NCBI GenBank assembly: GCA_949130495.1
Contig: OX422218.1
Span: 44,974,823 to 45,038,822, forward strand
Length of the DNA: 64,000 nt
Reading direction: 5' to 3'
From: Sambucus nigra
Taxonomy: Eukaryota > Streptophyta > Magnoliopsida > Dipsacales > Adoxaceae
Part shown: piece by piece, positions 59,927-64,000 of the stretch
Position numbering within the stretch: position 1 is the stretch's first letter
Layout: each line of letters starts with the position of its first letter
Notes under the pieces: model-generated
Told to the model about the DNA's origin: nothing
What the model saw: only the letters and a program-made list of their open reading frames with translations
Database searches by the model: none
Translations under genes and position numbers: made by a program

Positions 59927-61058
59927 GTAAATAATATATATAGTAAAGCATTAATGCTATCATAGGAGGTTGCGCGATGTGGGTGAGTTCCCTGGCTAGC
60001 GAATGCTGGGTGAGTATATTCCTTAGGCCATAGCGTCCGTATTTAGGGGTGGGACCCTTATGGTGTGGAGCAGACACTTTCGGGTGGAACTTTGGTCACC
60101 TCCTATGCGCTTGGTGATAGAATATATATATTTAACATGCGTGTGAATGTTGAGATTTTATACGTATATATAGTGAAGAATTATATATGGGAATTTACAT
60201 TATGTGGTGTGAAATGTATAGATAATATAACTTGTGGGAATGATATACGATTTAAAGTGAAAAATGATGCTTTATGAAATTTAATGTGAATAATAACTCT
60301 TAAAATTTACTATACTCACTTGGGTTGGAGTAGTGTCAAGTAGTTAGATATATGAGACAAAACTAGTTACGGGGGATTATCTAGGTGAATCATATATAGT
60401 TTTCGTTAGGCGTGCACATTAGTGGAGGGGCAAGGTGTCTTTAAGAGAGTGTGCAGCGCCAATTTGAATATGGAAATTTACTTAAATTTTTGTTTACTTG
60501 CATTTAAATTTACTTGCTAAATGTTTTCAAATATTTTTGGGTACTAACCCTTGCTATATAAATTTTTCGAAACCTTTTAGTTGTCCTACCATAGGGACGC
60601 TTAGCTTGATTTCATTCCAGGGGCTCGCAGCTGCAGCATGTGTGGATGTTGCAGGATCCGGATAGAATCATCTATTTCTTTTGTTCCTAGTATAGGGATC
60701 CTTATTAAAATTTGAGCATGTAGTTCACAGTTTTATTCAGTATCTCCTCAGATTGTATACATCTTATTACTCTTTGCTAGTGTGGTTTTGGTGTATATTT
60801 AGCCGATGGTTTATTCAGCAAGACTGTTATTACTCTATGTGATGATTGTTTTTTTTTAGCATTTGTTATGTTACTTTAATTCCATACTTATTTTACATTG
60901 GATTAATAACGATAAAATTTGGCATCAGCTTAATAAAAGACTAGGTTGTTACTAATTAATGATTGAATGATAGTAGTGCTAAGAATGAACCAGATGAGAT
61001 TCCTATTTAGTTTGATATAGGAATGATCACCCGATATTTTATTAGGCGGGGTGTCACA

Positions 61059-64000
61059 TGGGGGTCCCATGACTACGCGGTTAGTTGGTACGTGTTATGT
61101 TGGTCCTATCTTGGTGTTCTTGCCTCTTGTGGGACCGTTTAGGAGCTATTTTAAATTTTCACAATTTAATGTCATGTTTTGTATCGTAAGTCTAACAATT
61201 TTCATGATTTGGTCATATTCTAAAATCGAGAGACATGTAACTACATAGTCTATTTCCACGTGTTACCATGGTCCCGTGCGAGGTGTTCATGCCTATTGTG
61301 GGGCCAATTGAGGGCTATTTTGAGTTCTCTCCTTATAACTGCATGTTTTTTAGCCTAAGTCAAAGTATATATTAATTTTGATCATGTCTCAAACCTAGAG
61401 TCCTGGGACTATATGGTCAATTTATACGTGTTACGTTTGTCCCGAGCCTTTTGTTTGTGCCTACTATAGGATAGTTTGGGGGTTATTTTTTATTTTTCCC
61501 CTTTAATGGGATGTTGTGAAGCCTAAATCTAAGTATATACTAGTTTTTGTCATATTATCAAACAAGAGGCCCGTGACTACGTGGTTTATTTCTACATAAT
61601 ATGTTTGTCTCTTGCAAGGTTATCGTGCCTCTTGGAGGGTCATTCGGTGGCTACTGTGCATTTTTACCCTTTAACGACATGGGTTTTATCTTAGGTCTAA
61701 CTATTTATGGGTTTTGTTCATAGTCTCAAACTAGGAATCTCGTGAATATGCGATCAGTTGCCACGTCATATGCTTGTCCCTTGGATGGTGTTCGTGCCTC
61801 TTGCGTGGCCATTTGCGGGATATTTTGCATTTTCATCCCTTAATGGCCTATTTTCAAGTGTGAGTCTCTCTATTTGGAAGTTTTGATCATATTATCAAAT
61901 CAGGAGTCCCGTGACTATGAAGTTACTTGCTACGTATTACATTGGTCCCATATGAGCTGCTCTTGCCTCTTTCCGAACAGTTTTGTCTCTGTTTTATGTG
62001 TTTGCCATTCAACGATAATTTTTCATTCGTAATTCTAAATATTTGCATATTTTGGTCATATTCTCAATCCTTTAATGACATTTGCATTCAACGATATTTG
62101 CATTCAATTTTTTGGTCATATTCTAAATATTTGCATTCAACGATATTTGCATGTTTCACCCTTTAATGACATGTTCTCAATCCTAAGTCTAATTATTTTC
62201 AAGTTTTGGTATTATACTTATCAAGAGTCATATGACTACGTGTTCAGTTTCTTCGTGTTACGCTGGTCTAGTACAAGTTGTTTGTGCATCTTGCAGGGCT
62301 GTTTGGGGGCTATTTTTCATTTTTACTCTTTAACGAAAAGTCTACAAGACTAAGTCTAATTATTAGCAAGTTTTTATCATATTCTCAAATCGGGAGTCCC
62401 ATGATAATGCGGTTAGTTGCAGCGTGTTATGTCGGTCCCGTGAAAGGTGTTCATGCCTCTAGTGGGGCCATTTGGTGGCAGTTTTACATTTTCTCCCTTT
62501 AAAGGCATGTGTTCTAACCTAAGTCTAAGTATTTACAAGTTTTGGTCACATCCTCAAATCAGGAGTCCCGTGACTATACAATCTATTTCTACGTGTTATG
62601 CTGGCCTCTACGATTTGTTCTTTCCTCTTGTAGAGAAATATGGGGATTGCTTTTGCATTTTCGCCCTTTGACAACATATTTTCAAGACTAAGTCTAACTA
62701 TTTATAATTTTTGATCATATTCTTAAATCGGGAGTTTTGCAACTAGGCAATTAGTTTTTACGTCTTACGTTGGTCCCTTGCAATGTATTCATGCCTCTTG
62801 TGGAGCCGATGGAGGGATATTTTGAATTTTTACCCTTTAACGGCATGTTTTAAAGACTAAGACAAAGTAATAGCAAGTTTTAGTTAAATTTTCAAATTGG
62901 GAATCCCGTGATTATGAGGGAAGTTGATAAGTGTTATGTTGGCCCCGTATGAGGTGTTCGTGCCTCTTATAGTGTTGTTTACGGGCTAAATTCCATCTTT
63001 TCCTTTAACGACATGCTTCCAATCCTAAGTCTAACTATTTGCAAGTTATGGTGATATTATAAAATCGAGAGTCCCGTGAGAACACGATCAATTACGACAT
63101 ATTATGTTGGTCCTATGTGAAGTGTTTGGGCCTCCCGTGGGGACTTTTGGGGTTGTTTTTGTTTCATGTTCTTAAGTCTAAGTCTAATTATTTTCCAATT
63201 TTAGTTATACTCACAAATAGGGAATTCCATGACTACGTGATCAGTTGCTACATGTTAAAATGGTCCCCTGCGTGGTGCTCGTTCCTCTTATAGGGTCGTT
63301 TGTTTTTTTCATTTTCGCCCCCTCACAACATTTTTTAACCCTATATCTGAATGTTTTCAAGTTTTCGTCATATTCTTAAATTAATTATATGATGATTACG
63401 AGGTTAGGTTCTATGTGTTACGTTGGTCCCGTTCGAGGTGTTTGCCCCTCTTGCAGGGACGTTTGGTGGTTATTTTATATTTTTTCACCTTAACGACATG
63501 GTTTTATCCTAATTCTAACAATTTGCAAGTTTTTGTCATTTTCTCAAATCGAAAGTCCCCTGGCTACGTGTTTTGTTTCTGCGTGCTACGTTGGTACCAT
63601 GTGAGATGTTCGTGCTCCTTATGTGCCCACTTCGAGGTTGTTTTGTATTTTTGCTCTTTGATGGCACCCTTTCAAGTCTAAGTTAAACTATTTGCAAGGT
63701 TTGGTCATATTCTCAAACCAGGAGTTTTGTGACTACACAGTCAGCTGTTATGTGTTATGTTGGTCCCGTGAGAGGTTGACATGCTCCTTGTCGAGCCATT
63801 TGGTAGTGGTTTCGTGTTTTCACCCTTTAAAAACATGCTTTCAAAAGTTATTTAAACTATTGGAAAATTTTGGTATGATTGTTTAACTGACAGATCGATG
63901 ACCACGCAGTTAGTTTTTATGTGTCACGATGGTTCCATTCGAGGTGTTCGTGCCTCTAGCGGGACCGTTTGGGGGCTATTTTTCTATTTCTCCCTTCAAT
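61059..64000. repeat. Satellite array 4, subfamily B, runs off the window
   Basis: About 18 monomers with the landmarks of arrays 2 and 3. One unit at 62040-62165 is rearranged: the words CATTTGCATTCAACGATATTTGCAT and TTTTGGTCATATTCT occur twice within about 120 bp. The array continues past the right edge. Confidence 0.93.

Larger units (their letters stand above)
40273..61058 (+). mobile_element. Chromodomain Gypsy element (Tekay/Del type), 5'-truncated and split by a nested element
   Basis: Parts at 40273-44448 and 58193-61058 belong to one element. They cover gag, protease, RT, RNase H and integrase up to 44448, then the integrase C-terminus and chromodomain-like tail, the PPT and the 3' LTR. 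The interruption at 44449-58187 is an Athila-type element with a TTGGA duplication. With it and one duplication copy removed, the integrase frame continues. The 5' LTR, primer site and gag start are absent: satellite passes directly into gag sequence near 40273. Many stops and shifts show that it is long dead. Confidence 0.88.
58547..61058 (+). repeat. Chromodomain Gypsy 3' LTR
   Basis: It starts TGTAACACCTCG directly after the PPT and ends GGGTGTCACA at 61058, where satellite resumes with GGGGGTCCCATGACTACG. About 2.5 kb. It shares blocks with the orphan LTR 12334-14271. It contains the palindrome cluster at 59327-59433 and a long TA tract. No upstream partner LTR is present. Confidence 0.87.

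Overview
The window looks like nuclear DNA of a flowering plant, probably a eudicot, from satellite-rich (pericentromeric-type) heterochromatin. The reasons are AT-rich sequence, long arrays of a roughly 165-170 bp satellite, plant-specific LTR retrotransposon lineages (Sirevirus, chromovirus and Athila/Tat types), Helitrons, and fragments of plant host genes. No intact cellular gene, tRNA, rRNA, CRISPR array or bacterial-style operon was found. Almost every protein-like stretch is a broken retroelement gene or a captured exon.

Layout. One satellite family forms the ground state and is seen as four blocks (1-1990, 14272-19715, 34113-40272, 61059-64000) plus a 60-bp scrap at 22360-22419. The gaps between blocks are insertions. 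Gap 1 (1991-14271) holds two Helitron 3' ends facing each other (3979 and 4102), a large minus-strand Helitron-like body carrying exon fragments of an ARL8-type GTPase and an MSI1-type WD40 protein, a CACTA-like 3' end, and an orphan Gypsy LTR. Gap 2 (19716-34112) holds a solo LTR with a TGGGG target duplication. After 55 bp of the same satellite monomer comes a nearly complete Sirevirus-type Copia element (22420-34112, duplication ACTAA) with gag-pol and a third, GC-rich ORF. Gap 3 (40273-61058) holds a 5'-truncated chromodomain Gypsy element (Tekay/Del type). Its integrase is split by a complete but decayed Athila/Tat-type Gypsy element (44449-58187, duplication TTGGA).

How the parts relate. 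By eye, the Sirevirus LTRs differ by about 3% over roughly 480 compared bases, whereas the Athila-type LTRs are much more diverged, so the Sirevirus is the younger insertion. All LTR elements lie on the plus strand; the Helitron body lies on the minus strand. The most unusual signal is a cluster of TTCGAA-centred palindromes (core TCGTTCGAACGA). It occurs in both Sirevirus LTRs, again in 80-bp tandem units just upstream of the Sirevirus third ORF, and in the LTRs of the unrelated chromodomain Gypsy family. In the Gypsy LTRs it even shares flanking bases (CCAGG before, TTTGCCAG after). This looks like a regulatory module shared between two retrotransposon superfamilies.
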